From the NCBI RefSeq assembly GCF_001307155.1, contig NZ_CP012830.1:2928501-2992500 (forward strand): a stretch of DNA of 64,000 nucleotides, in the 5' to 3' direction. This document shows, piece after piece, positions 46,673 to 56,700 of the stretch (position 1 is the first letter of the stretch; each line of letters opens with the position of its first letter). A program made the position numbers and the translations under genes. This stretch comes from Pseudomonas fluorescens. Lineage in GTDB: Bacteria > Pseudomonadota > Gammaproteobacteria > Pseudomonadales > Pseudomonadaceae. The notes beneath the pieces were generated by a model. That model ran no database searches, had not been told where the DNA came from, and saw nothing but the letters and a program-made list of their open reading frames with translations.

Positions 46673-48742
46673 ATGACGCGCACTCGTAAAATTCTCGCCT
46701 GGGTTGTCGGCAGCCTCGTGCTGCTGATGGCCGTGCTGGTGCTGATCATCGCGTTCTTCGACTGGAACCGGATCAAACCGCCGCTCAACAGCAAAGTCTC
46801 CGAAGAACTGCACCGCCCCTTTGCCATCAACGGCAACCTGACGGTGGCCTGGAAACGTGAAGTCGATGAAGGCGGTTGGCGCGCCTGGGTGCCGTGGCCG
46901 CATGTGATGGCCGAGGACTTGAGCCTGGGTAACCCGGACTGGTCGAAAAAGCCGCAAATGGTCAGCCTCAAGCGCGTCGAGTTGCGGATTTCGCCTTTGG
47001 CGCTATTGGCGCAGCGGGTGGTGATCCCGCGTATCGACCTCACTGAGCCCAATGCCGACTTGCAACGTCTGGCCGATGGTCGTGCCAACTGGACCTTCAA
47101 GTTCGATCCGAAAGACCCGAACGCCGAACCGTCTCGCTGGGTGGTAGACATCGGTGCGATTGGCTTCGACAAGGGCCACGTCACCCTCGACGACCAGACC
47201 TTGAACACTCAGCTCGACCTGCTGATCGACCTGCTGGGCAAGCCGATCCCGTTCAGCGACATCGTCGGTGATAAAGCCGCGAAGAAAGCTCTGGAGAAGG
47301 GCTCGGCGCTGCAAGACTATGTGTTCGCGCTGAAGGTCAAAGGCCAGTACCACGGTCAGAAACTGGCGGGCGAAGGCAAGGTCGGCGGGCTGCTGGCATT
47401 ACAGGACGCGGCCAAGCCGTTCCCGTTGCACGCGCAGGTGAAGATTGCCGATACCAGCGTCGAATTGGCCGGCACCCTGACCGACCCGCTGAATCTCGGC
47501 GCGCTGGACCTGCGCCTGAAGCTGGCCGGCACCAGCCTCGGCAATCTTTATCCCTTGACCGGCGTACCCCTGCCGGCTTCGCCGCCTTACACTACCGACG
47601 GTCACTTGATTGCCAACCTGCGCCAGTCGGATGGTGCAAAGTTCCACTACGAGGCATTCAACGGCACCATCGGCAGCAGCGATATTCACGGCGACCTGAC
47701 GTATGTCGCCAGCCAGCCACGACCCAAGCTCAGCGGTGCGGTGGTCTCCAATCAATTGTTGCTCGCCGACCTCGCGCCGTTGATCGGCGCCGACTCCAAC
47801 GCCAAGCAAAAGGCTCGCGGCGGCGAAAGCAAGCAGCCGGCGGACAAGGTGTTGCCGGTCGAGGAGTTCCATACCGAGCGCTGGCGCGATATGGACGCGG
47901 ATGTCGAATTCACCGGTAAACGCATCGTTCAAAGCGAGAAGCTGCCGTTTACCGATCTCTATACGCACCTGGTGCTCAACGATGGCCAGATCAGCCTGGA
48001 GCCTCTGCGCTTTGGCGTAGCGGGCGGCAAGCTCGATGCGCAGATCCGTCTGAACGGCCTTGCCACGCCGTTGGAAGGGCGGGCGAAACTGACCGCGCGC
48101 GGCTTTAAACTCAAGCAGCTGTTCCCGAGCTTCGAAACGATGAAAACCAGCTTTGGGGAACTCAACGGTGACGCCGATCTCGCTGGTCACGGCAACTCGG
48201 TGGCCGCGTTGCTGGGCAGCGCCAATGGTGATCTGAAGCTGTTGATGAATGACGGTGCGATCAGTCGTCAATTGATGGAACTGGCCGGGCTGAACGTCGG
48301 CAATTATGTGGTCGGGAAAATCTTTGGCGACCAGGACGTGAAGATCAACTGCGCGGCGGCAGACTTCGACGTCAAGACCGGTCTGGCGACCTCCCGGCTG
48401 TTTGTGTTCGACACCGAGAACGCGATTGTCTACATCGACGGCACGGCGAACATGGCCACTGAGCAGCTCGACCTGACCATCACGCCGGAGTCCAAGGGCG
48501 TGCGGCTGATCTCGTTGCGTTCGCCGCTGTATGTGCGCGGTAAGTTCATCAAGCCGGATACCGGTGTGAAGGGTGTGCCGCTGATGTTGCGGGGCGCGGG
48601 GATGGTGGCGCTGGGCGTGATTGCCGGTCCGGCGGCAGGGTTGCTGGCATTGGTAGCGCCGAGTGGCGGTGAGCCGAATCAGTGCGCACCATTGTTGGAG
48701 CAGATGAAGGCAGGTAAGGCACCGAAGACCGTCAAGGGTTGA
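46673..48742 (+). CDS. AsmA family envelope protein
   Basis: 689 residues: an N-terminal membrane anchor (residues 7-29, ILAWVVGSLVLLMAVLVLII) and a long periplasmic beta-rich AsmA domain with a C-terminal AsmA-like module (around residues 500-640, e.g. TIGSSDIHGDLTYVAS and VYIDGTANMATEQLDLTITP). The AsmA clan is linked to bridge-like lipid transport between the membranes. The C-terminal hydrophobic stretch LMLRGAGMVALGVIAGPAAG (about residues 641-665) is typical of this family. Single gene. Confidence 0.9.
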   Translation: MTRTRKILAWVVGSLVLLMAVLVLIIAFFDWNRIKPPLNSKVSEELHRPFAINGNLTVAWKREVDEGGWRAWVPWPHVMAEDLSLGNPDWSKKPQMVSLKRVELRISPLALLAQRVVIPRIDLTEPNADLQRLADGRANWTFKFDPKDPNAEPSRWVVDIGAIGFDKGHVTLDDQTLNTQLDLLIDLLGKPIPFSDIVGDKAAKKALEKGSALQDYVFALKVKGQYHGQKLAGEGKVGGLLALQDAAKPFPLHAQVKIADTSVELAGTLTDPLNLGALDLRLKLAGTSLGNLYPLTGVPLPASPPYTTDGHLIANLRQSDGAKFHYEAFNGTIGSSDIHGDLTYVASQPRPKLSGAVVSNQLLLADLAPLIGADSNAKQKARGGESKQPADKVLPVEEFHTERWRDMDADVEFTGKRIVQSEKLPFTDLYTHLVLNDGQISLEPLRFGVAGGKLDAQIRLNGLATPLEGRAKLTARGFKLKQLFPSFETMKTSFGELNGDADLAGHGNSVAALLGSANGDLKLLMNDGAISRQLMELAGLNVGNYVVGKIFGDQDVKINCAAADFDVKTGLATSRLFVFDTENAIVYIDGTANMATEQLDLTITPESKGVRLISLRSPLYVRGKFIKPDTGVKGVPLMLRGAGMVALGVIAGPAAGLLALVAPSGGEPNQCAPLLEQMKAGKAPKTVKG

Positions 48743-48828
48743 AGAAGGCCCCGACAGCGGCTTTGAGCGTCAATGGCGTTCGAAACGCCATTAATGCCCC
48801 GCATGCCTTTGGCGCTTCAGTCTTTCAT

Positions 48829-49527
48829 TTAGTGTATTAATGCAGTTGGATTTACGTGAAAAAGGTGGGTGTCTACCTTGCTACCCAGCTTTCCAGTTAC
48901 TTGGCTTCTGATGGCGTCGTACTTGTCTTCCAGCAGATGGGTAGACCATAAGAAGGTCTCGGGGTCGCCAAGAATAGTCTTTTGGGAGATCACTTGATCG
49001 AGAATTGTGATGTCAACGGAGCGGGAAGTTTTGAACGATATTTGTAGTGAAAGGGTTGTTTTGTTTTCGAATACAATTGTCAGAAGCGTGCTGATGCTGA
49101 AAGTGGAGTTTTCACTGGCTAAAAAGTTGCCGGGGTTAACGTCGGGAATGTATTTTCTTTGAATTTTATTCACTATCGCCTCAATGATCGGGGAATCATC
49201 AGGCAGCTGTTTTATGATGGTAAATGCGTTGCTAAGTTGTTGTAATTGCCCTTCCATTAATGCGCTGGATAAACCTGTCTTTGCAAGGGTCAAAAGGCTC
49301 GAAGGTTCTTTCTTGATCGTTCGGCTTTCGAAGCTGTTGACTGTCCAGAACAAGGTGTTCAGGGTTTTTCGGTAAGCATTGAGCTCAGTATCGGGAGTGC
49401 TGTTGGCAATCAGTTGCGCCAGTAGGCTGGAATGCAAAATATCTTTTTTATAGCCTTCGGAGTGTGAGCCGTAAAAAAGTGTAATGTTTCCGTCAACGAC
49501 GTAAATGTCGGGTGTCATAGACTTCAT
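48829..49527 (-). CDS. Unknown AT-rich gene, first of a co-directional pair
   Basis: 232 residues from the ATG at 49527 (MKSMTPDIYVVDGNITLFYG), with CGGAGC 4-9 nt upstream. No named domain recognised. The protein has an N-terminal part with alternating hydrophobic and polar residues and a serine/threonine-rich beta-like second half (NSTFSISTLLTIVFENKTTL). No signal peptide or membrane segment. Base composition is far lower in G+C than the neighbours (23 G+C of 60 in 49141-49200). Lies downstream of the 50381 gene by 98 bp, likely one unit. Confidence 0.65.
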   Translation of the reverse strand: MKSMTPDIYVVDGNITLFYGSHSEGYKKDILHSSLLAQLIANSTPDTELNAYRKTLNTLFWTVNSFESRTIKKEPSSLLTLAKTGLSSALMEGQLQQLSNAFTIIKQLPDDSPIIEAIVNKIQRKYIPDVNPGNFLASENSTFSISTLLTIVFENKTTLSLQISFKTSRSVDITILDQVISQKTILGDPETFLWSTHLLEDKYDAIRSQVTGKLGSKVDTHLFHVNPTALIH

Positions 49528-49625
49528 AAAAGCTCCGGGAAAATGAAATGAAAGCGGGTTGACGGGAACGGAGGCCATGAGTGCTCATTGGCCTCGGTTT
49601 TCATCAATTCACTTGAATGTAATTA

Positions 49626-50381
49626 TTAGAAACCCGGAATGCTCTCCAGGAAGTCTTCGGCAGCCTGGCCAAGCTTCTTAAGAACGGAAGCACGTATTTG
49701 GTCATAGATACCCACGTTGAGATAAACGGCCGATGCTGCCGATTTTACAGCGGTGGATTGAGTGGTCGACTTCCACCAGAGAATGCCCCGAGTGCTTTCC
49801 CTGACATCCACGGATGTGCAGTTAAGAATCATCATTGGCGAACCTTCGCGGGTTTGCCAGACTGGCGACATGTCAAACTTGGCTTCATAGCCAATTTTGG
49901 CATTGCGATTGTAAATATTGATCAATCCTTCATTATTTTTCACGCCTTCCACGGCTTTGCCAGCGAGCGCCAGCAATTGGGGGGCATTTGCACCCACCAG
50001 GCCCTGAAGTATCTCAAAGGCTACAGCATCCATGGTGAGGCCGGTTTTACGGATGTTTATATCCTTGGTTTGGGACGCCTGGGTGACCCAGCCAAGTTTG
50101 GCAAGGCTCTCGGTGTAATACTTGTACCACTCGTGCAGTTGCTTGATTGGGTCATACAGTTGTGTTGCGGCGTTTTGAACTAGTAACTTGCAGTTGTCAA
50201 CGTCTTTACGGTTTTGCTCCGAGACGCCGGGTATGTAAATGTTCATCATTTCCGGGCCGACTGTAGCGCTTTCTTTGTTTGGATCGATCGGTGGGCTGAA
50301 CGTAGCGATTCGAGGTGTAAAGCTCGAAGCTGGTAAAACAGGAAGCGTATCAAGAAATTCGAGGCGTTGTTCAATATGCAT
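49626..50381 (-). CDS. Unknown AT-rich gene, second of a co-directional pair
   Basis: 251 residues starting MHIEQRLEFLDTLPVLPASS. The middle (residues 55-175) is mostly helical; the C-terminal part (VDVRESTRGILWWKSTTQST) has a beta-type pattern and ends LGQAAEDFLESIPGF. No Sec signal, cysteine pair or membrane segment. I do not recognise the family. It is transcribed first, followed by the 48829 gene; an AT-rich leader with an AAGGA-type site (CAAGGACTC) precedes the ATG. Confidence 0.65.
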   Translation of the reverse strand: MHIEQRLEFLDTLPVLPASSFTPRIATFSPPIDPNKESATVGPEMMNIYIPGVSEQNRKDVDNCKLLVQNAATQLYDPIKQLHEWYKYYTESLAKLGWVTQASQTKDINIRKTGLTMDAVAFEILQGLVGANAPQLLALAGKAVEGVKNNEGLINIYNRNAKIGYEAKFDMSPVWQTREGSPMMILNCTSVDVRESTRGILWWKSTTQSTAVKSAASAVYLNVGIYDQIRASVLKKLGQAAEDFLESIPGF

Positions 50382-50775
50382 AAATAGAGTCCTTGTTGTT
50401 TGATTGCAGACCTCTTGTCTGTGATTTGAAATATAAACAACTGAGGCGTTATGTCGAGTGTGCGTTTGTAACTCGATGATTGTTGCGGGGTGTTTCTGTG
50501 GTTGTTAGTATAAGAAGGCGTTGTTTTTTTTCGGGGGTATTAAGAATGTGTGCGATTATTTGGCTGCGCTAAGACCGCTGCTGTTACACGTCTCTGAATA
50601 TAATCGTCATGTCGCCGGTGTGTCCGCTACTTAAGTGTGAGTGATTGGTGTGAAGTAGCGAGCTGGGAATGTCATAGACTGGTCGTGAAGGTGTCATCCT
50701 CGGGGGGCGATGCTCGTGAGCGACATCTTGCATCCCGCCTTGGGCCTTCTTACTCGATCACAAGGATGTCTGCCC
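50382..50775. other. AT-rich spacer between the unknown pair and the lipase
   Basis: 394 bp. Strikingly T-rich on the plus strand (e.g. 50521-50560), including a TTTTTTTTCGGGGG tract. Likely promoters for the divergent genes lie here, but I see no operator or gene with confidence. Confidence 0.5.
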
Positions 50776-51666
50776 ATGTCGCAAGAGACCTCCACGCGTT
50801 ATCCCTTGGTGCTGGTCCCGGGAATGCTCGGCTTTATTCGGCTGCTGTTCTATCCCTACTGGTACGGGATCATTTCGGCGCTGCGCCGGGGTGGGGCGAC
50901 AGTGATCGCGGTTCAGGTTTCGCCGGTCAACTCCAACGAAGTGCGCGGTGAAGAGTTGTTAGTGCAAATCGATGAAATATTGCGCGAAACCGGTGCAAGC
51001 AAAGTCAATCTGATTGGCCACAGCCAAGGTTCGCTGACCGCCCGTTACGCTGCCGCCAAGCGCCCGGACCGGATAGCCTCGGTGACGTCGGTAGCGGGGC
51101 CCAACCATGGCTCGGAGCTGGCGGACTACCTGCACAAACACTGTCCGCCCAACAGTGCGAAAGGCCGTGTGCTGAGTGCGTTGTTGCAACTGGTCGCGTG
51201 GTTGATGGGCCTGCTGGAAACCGGTCATCCCAGGCACAAATGGCCGGTGGATGTTCATGCCTCGCACGACTCGCTGACCAGCGAAGGGGTCGCGCTGTTC
51301 AATCAGCGTTATCCACAGGGGTTGCCCGAGACCTGGGGCGGGCATGGGCCAGAGTTGGTCAACGGCGTGCGCTATTACTCGTGGTCCGGGACCTTGCAAC
51401 CGGGCAAGACCGACCGTGGCGGTAACCTGTTCGACGGTACCAACCGCAGCTGTCGCTTGTTCGCCACCACCTTCGTCCGCGAAGCGGGGCATTGCGACGG
51501 TATGGTCGGGCGTTACAGCTCGCATTTGGGCACGGTGATTGGCGATGAATACCCGCTGGATCACTTCGACATCGTCAACCAGTCGCTGGGGCTGGTGGGC
51601 AAAGGCGCCGATCCGCTGCGGTTATTCGTCGAGCATGCGCAGCGACTGAAGGCGGCAGGGGTCTAG
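50776..51666 (+). CDS. Triacylglycerol lipase of the Pseudomonas LipA type, no visible signal peptide
   Basis: 296 residues from the ATG at 50776 (MSQETSTRYPLVLVPGMLGF), AAGGATG about 8 nt upstream. Catalytic S83 in LIGHSQGSL, D241 in GHCDGMVG and H263 in YPLDHFDIV match the triad of the secreted lipases, and PGMLGF is the oxyanion segment. Unlike the secreted enzymes the ATG is directly at the mature start, so the protein would stay in the cytoplasm, or be exported by another route. No foldase (lif) gene lies next to it. Confidence 0.85.
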   Translation: MSQETSTRYPLVLVPGMLGFIRLLFYPYWYGIISALRRGGATVIAVQVSPVNSNEVRGEELLVQIDEILRETGASKVNLIGHSQGSLTARYAAAKRPDRIASVTSVAGPNHGSELADYLHKHCPPNSAKGRVLSALLQLVAWLMGLLETGHPRHKWPVDVHASHDSLTSEGVALFNQRYPQGLPETWGGHGPELVNGVRYYSWSGTLQPGKTDRGGNLFDGTNRSCRLFATTFVREAGHCDGMVGRYSSHLGTVIGDEYPLDHFDIVNQSLGLVGKGADPLRLFVEHAQRLKAAGV

Positions 51667-51673
51667 CCGCTTT

Positions 51674-51766
51674 TGTGGCGAGGGAGCTTGCTCCCGCTCG
51701 ACCGCGAAGCGGTCGCCTGTTTTGGGGCTGCTGCGCAGCCCAACGGGAGCAAGCTCCCTCGCCACA
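51674..51766. repeat. REP-type inverted pair
   Basis: TGTGGCGAGGGAGCTTGCTC at 51674 and GAGCAAGCTCCCTCGCCACA ending at 51766 are exact reverse complements, 8 bp after the lipase stop and 6 bp before the EamA stop. Confidence 0.85.
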
Positions 51767-51771
51767 GGGGA

Positions 51772-52647
51772 TCAGGTGCGGCCCAACACCGTGGTCCAAC
51801 GCTCCGAAAGAATCACTCCGCCCAACGTCAGCACTCCACCCACTAGGTGATACAGCGCCAGTTGCTCATGCAGCACCACCGCCGCAATCAATGCGGTAAT
51901 CAGTGGCAGCAGGTTGAAGAACAGCGTGGTTCGGCTTGGCCCCAGACGCACCACCGCTTGCATCCACGCCAGTGGCGCGAGCATCGAGGCCAGCAGGCAG
52001 GCATAAAGCACCAGTGGAATGTTCTGCAAGGTCAGGCCAACTTTTGGCGAGGCCAGGAACAGCGGAAACAGCACCACCACCGCCACCAGCACCTGCAAAT
52101 ACAACAGCACCAGCGGCGGCAAACGCAGCTGCCATTTTTTCAGCAAGGTGCTGTAGACCGCATAGGCCAGGGTCGCGATCAGCATCATCGCATCGCCCAG
52201 GTTGACCCCGTGTTCCAGTAGCGCACCCAGGCTGCCGGACGAAACCACCACCAGCACGCCGGCAAACGACAGCACCGCACCGGCCAGCGCGCCGGCGGTC
52301 AGCCGTTGGCCGAGGCTGATAATCGCCATGGCCAGTGACATCAACGGCATCAGCGACAGGATGATGCCCATGTTGGTGGCCGAGGTCAGCGTTGCGGCGA
52401 AGTAGGCCAGGCTTTGATAGACCGCCATGCCAAGCACGCCGAGGACGAAGACCTTGCCCAGGTTCGGGCGAATGACCGTCCAATGACGTATCACCGGTTT
52501 GAGCATGAATGGCGTGAACAGCACTCCGGCGAGCAACCAGCGATAGAAACCGATCTCGGCGGGGAAGATCGCGCCGACCGCCAGTTTGTTGATCACGGTG
52601 TTGCCGGCCCAGATGAAAATGGCCAGCAGGGGATAAGCGTATTGCAT
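51772..52647 (-). CDS. EamA/DMT family transporter
   Basis: 291 residues with ten membrane segments in two EamA repeats (first MQYAYPLLAIFIWAGNTVIN, second around residues 150-285 with LGPSRTTLFFNLLPLITAL-I). Members export amino acids or metabolites; the substrate cannot be read. It is divergent from an AraC gene, a common arrangement for a regulated exporter. Confidence 0.87.
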   Translation of the reverse strand: MQYAYPLLAIFIWAGNTVINKLAVGAIFPAEIGFYRWLLAGVLFTPFMLKPVIRHWTVIRPNLGKVFVLGVLGMAVYQSLAYFAATLTSATNMGIILSLMPLMSLAMAIISLGQRLTAGALAGAVLSFAGVLVVVSSGSLGALLEHGVNLGDAMMLIATLAYAVYSTLLKKWQLRLPPLVLLYLQVLVAVVVLFPLFLASPKVGLTLQNIPLVLYACLLASMLAPLAWMQAVVRLGPSRTTLFFNLLPLITALIAAVVLHEQLALYHLVGGVLTLGGVILSERWTTVLGRT

Positions 52648-52731
52648 GGGAAAAACCAGAACGTTGATGACGGGGTGATTATCGCCTGTCTGGATGCGCG
52701 CCTATACTTCAATCCAGACAACCTGCCCCTG

Positions 52732-53526
52732 ATGACAGACAGCATGAACAGTAAACACATCGATCTGCTGGATTTCAGCGAACTGCCGGCCCCCGTGTAC
52801 TTCCGCTATGCCGACTTTGATGCCCACCGCTTTGCCTCGGCTCACCGTCATCAGTGGGGCACGCTGGAGTATTCGGCCCACGGCGTATTGCACATGGAAA
52901 TCGGCGGCAGCCGCTTCATGTCGCCGCCGCAATACGCGGTGTGGGTGCCGCCGCAGACCGAGCACAGTTTCTACAGCAACCAGCCGATCAATTACCGCGC
53001 GGTTTGCCTCGCGCCGCCACTGTGTCGCGATCTGCCGCAACAGGCCTGCACGCTGGCGATCAGTGACATTCTCAAGGCAATCCTCAAGGACTTCGCTGCC
53101 CGCGACGTCAAGATCCCCGAGCGCCCGGCAGACAAGCGCCTGGCCGAGGTGTTGGTCGATCAGCTTCAACAAGCGCCGGTGCATAACTGTTATTTGCCTT
53201 ACGCCAGCAGCGCCGGATTGCTCAGTGTGCTCGAAACCTTGCAGGCATCACCGGGCGACAATCGGCCACTGGCGCAGTGGGCCGAGCAGATCCACGTCAG
53301 CGAACGAACCCTGGCCCGGCAGTTTGTTCGGGAACTGGGCATGAGCTTCGGTGAGTGGCGCCAACGCCTGCGTTTCCTCGCTTCGATCGAAGCACTGGAC
53401 AGCCAGCGCAGCATTCAGGAGATCGCCTTCGATATGGGCTACAGCACGTCGTCGGCGTTTATCGCGATGTTTCAGCGCCAGGCCGGTTGTACGCCCGAGC
53501 ACTACCGTCGATACAAGGTTTTTTGA
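52732..53526 (+). CDS. AraC family transcriptional regulator
   Basis: 264 residues from the ATG at 52732 (MTDSMNSKHIDLLDFSELPA); an in-frame ATG at 52744 is equally possible, as no ribosome site is evident for either. An N-terminal cupin-like sensing domain (HRHQWGTLEYSAHGVLHMEI) is followed by the two helix-turn-helix motifs at about residues 175-260 (QIHVSERTLARQFVRELG and SIQEIAFDMGYSTSSAFIAM). It is divergent from the EamA exporter and probably controls it. Confidence 0.85.
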   Translation: MTDSMNSKHIDLLDFSELPAPVYFRYADFDAHRFASAHRHQWGTLEYSAHGVLHMEIGGSRFMSPPQYAVWVPPQTEHSFYSNQPINYRAVCLAPPLCRDLPQQACTLAISDILKAILKDFAARDVKIPERPADKRLAEVLVDQLQQAPVHNCYLPYASSAGLLSVLETLQASPGDNRPLAQWAEQIHVSERTLARQFVRELGMSFGEWRQRLRFLASIEALDSQRSIQEIAFDMGYSTSSAFIAMFQRQAGCTPEHYRRYKVF

Positions 53527-53715
53527 ACGGTTTGATGACACGTTGAATCGGCTGTTGGTTATATCGATTCATGAAACTTCAGCAAGAAATATCTTACGGT
53601 CTAATCAGACTTGCACTCCATTAATGGGCCGCCGAGCGTTGTACGCTTTTAGCGATGCGGCGCCACTATTTATTAAGGGGCTGTTCATTCAAATAATTAA
53701 TTCAGGTAGTGTCAG

Positions 53716-56700
53716 ATGGTTTCGTCGTCAACAAACAGTACGTCGCCTGCTCACGTTACTCAGGCAAGTATTCACCATGAATTTATAGAACGTGCGCTTC
53801 CTGCCTGGCTGACCCTGGCGACGCCGCAAAGGCTTCGGAGGTTAAAAGTGGGCGGTGCAGGCATTCCTGGGTGGATCAGAAACGCTTCCCAAGCCGAACA
53901 CCTCAGCATGCTCAACGCCCTGGAGGCAAGCTGGTCGTCGCAGAATGATGTCGACAAAATGCTGATGGATTTGCAAGACGTCCGTTCATTTGCCGAGCCA
54001 GTGCTGCGTCAGGCGTTAAAGGAAAAATACGGGGTTGAAGATGACGTCAGGGAAACGTTTCTGAAGTTGTACTCCGAGGTAAAGTTGTCTCCGTGGGGCC
54101 ATAACTTTGATGGCGGTGCGAGCAGTCGTACAGTTTCCTTGCTGGATGCGGCGCTGCACAACTTTTCAAGTGCCGAGGTGTTTTTGTCGGGGTCGGAGTT
54201 TATCTCCCGACCCGATGCGCAGGGACACTTTGATATAAAGAAAATTCGAAGCGCTATGTCCATTGAGCAATTCACGGCGCTGTGTCGCGAGTTGGATATT
54301 GGCGCCAGGTACAAACACTATTTGGAAAGTTACTTGCGCCCCACCGATGGTCTGGCCCGCGGGGTGTTGCAGCACAGAGTCATAAAAAGCCAGCAAGCCG
54401 CGCTGAAAATCGCCCTGCAAATGGCGCTCTTGAGAAAAGACATCGGGGCGCTGGCGTATGTCGTTGTGCAGGGCATGATCAAGGGACTTAAAGGCCTGAC
54501 CCTGGACGGTATTCCCGTTCGTTACTATCACCTGACGATGCTCGACACGCTCCTGAAAGGCATTGTGCTCATCGCCGCTGATCTCGATGCGCCTTATGGT
54601 GCAAACAGGCGAATCATTGCCTATGTGCCGCACGATCCCGAGCATCCGTTGAAAGAGTACCCGTCGCTCGTCGAATTCAGCCGCGAGCTGACTCGCCAGT
54701 TACGTGATACCGGCCAGGCGTCGCCCCCTGCACAGCCCTCGTCCGGGCTCAGTTATCAGCAGTTCTTCAGTCGCTTTGTCGACCATCAGCAGCGTGGGCA
54801 TTTTTTTGCCGCGCTCAATGCTCAACTGGTGCGGGTCACCCAGCACGATAAAGAATGGGGAGTGGACCTGCCCGTATGGCGAGAAACGCCTGAAGAAAAC
54901 CCACGCCTGCGCTATGGCGTCATGCGGTTCGAGAACGACACCGAGACCCGTTTCAATGGTGACCTGTGGGTTTATCTCTATCAGCAGCAGCAAAACAAAA
55001 TTCTCAACGACGCCCGGGCGTTGGTCATTTCCACTACCGATGCTGATCGTACGGAGCGTTGGGCGTGGGTTGAAAATCTGCAAAAAATGCTCTCGGACAT
55101 CTTCAATGTCGCGTTATTGGTGGTGACCCCCTTCGTGCCTTTTCTGGGTGAATTGATGCTGGCCTATACGGCTTATCAGTTGGTCAGTGAAGTGGTTGAA
55201 GGTGTACTCGATCTGTCTGAAGGATTGTATCTGGAGGCCGCTGAACAGCTGATCGGCTTCACCGAAAGCGTGGTTCAACTGGCAGCGTTTGCTGGCGGCA
55301 TCAAGATTGGCGACCTGGCGTTCTCCAGGCTGTCACCGTTTATCGAAGGGGCAAAACCGGTCACCCTGGCCACTGGCAAACAACGTCTGTGGGGGCAGAA
55401 TCTTGAGCCTTACCAGCAAAAGGCACTGGTTCTGGCTGCCGATTCAAAGCCCGACGAATTGTGGCTGCATCAGCACGACGGCAAGCCGATCCTGCGCCTC
55501 GATACGTCTCACTTCGAACTCAAAAACGACCCGCAAACCGGCAAGCACCGGGTGCAGCATCCAACCCGGCCAGATGCCTATCAACCTGTGGTCGAGAGTA
55601 ACGGGGCGGGGGCATTCGTGATCGAAGGCGAGCAGCCTCAGTCGTGGGATGAGCAAACGCTGATGGCGCGGATGGGGCCGCCGCTTGATGGTTTGACCGA
55701 TTCGTTCGACGACATCCGCACGGTCAGCCGCACCCATGTCGACGCGATGCGCCGGATGTACATCGACAATGAGCCGCCATTGCCCTTATTGAGCGATACC
55801 GTTACGCGATTCAGGATTGATCGGGATATTCAGGCGTTCATCGATCAGATCAGCAGTGAACAACCACAGCACTACCTGAAGGCCGATGTACGCACACAGT
55901 TGCAACTGCTGGATGGCGTGTGGCCCGGAGAAAGGCCACTGCAACTTGTCGCGCGCGATGGAAGCGTCACTTGGCAGACAGGCTCCAACGATTCTGTTCC
56001 TGTGCGGATAAACGAGGACCGCTTGAACGATGGCGACCTGATTGCAACCTTGCTTTCGCACCTTGATGAAGGTGAAACAAAAACACTGATGGAAGACGTT
56101 TTCGGCGCGTCGGTCACGACTACGGGGGCTCATGCAAAAATCCTTCGGGCGGAAATCGCACGGCGTGCCAGCGCCAAGCGAAACTTCATGTTCAATGCTC
56201 GTTACAAAGAGCACGAGTTGCGCTGGAGTACTCAGGTACAAGCGGTTCAGTCCGAAATGCCGGGTCTGCCTGGCGCTGTTGCGCAAGAGTTGCTGGCGGT
56301 CGCCACACCCGAGGAACTGCAAATAGTCGCCCAAGGGCGCTTGCCATCGCGACTCAAGGGGCTGGCGCTCTATGCGCGTGAGGAAGTGAGAGTTGCTCGT
56401 GCTTATGAGGGGCTTTACCTGGCGTCGGTCGAAAGCTTCGATACCGAAACGCTGGTACTGCATTCGCTTGAGAACCTGCCGGGCTGGCCCTCGGATGTGT
56501 CCATTCAAGTCAGGCTGTTCGAGTACGAAGGCGGGGTGCTGGACAGTATCGGTACAGAGCACGCCACGCTTAAACGCACGATAGTCTCGCGCGTAGATGG
56601 CAGCTTCCAGGCTTACGATGATCAAGGTCATGCCTTGCACGCAGAGACTGATCTCTACTCCTCGATCTTGCAGGCACTCCCGGATGCCGAACTGACCGGT

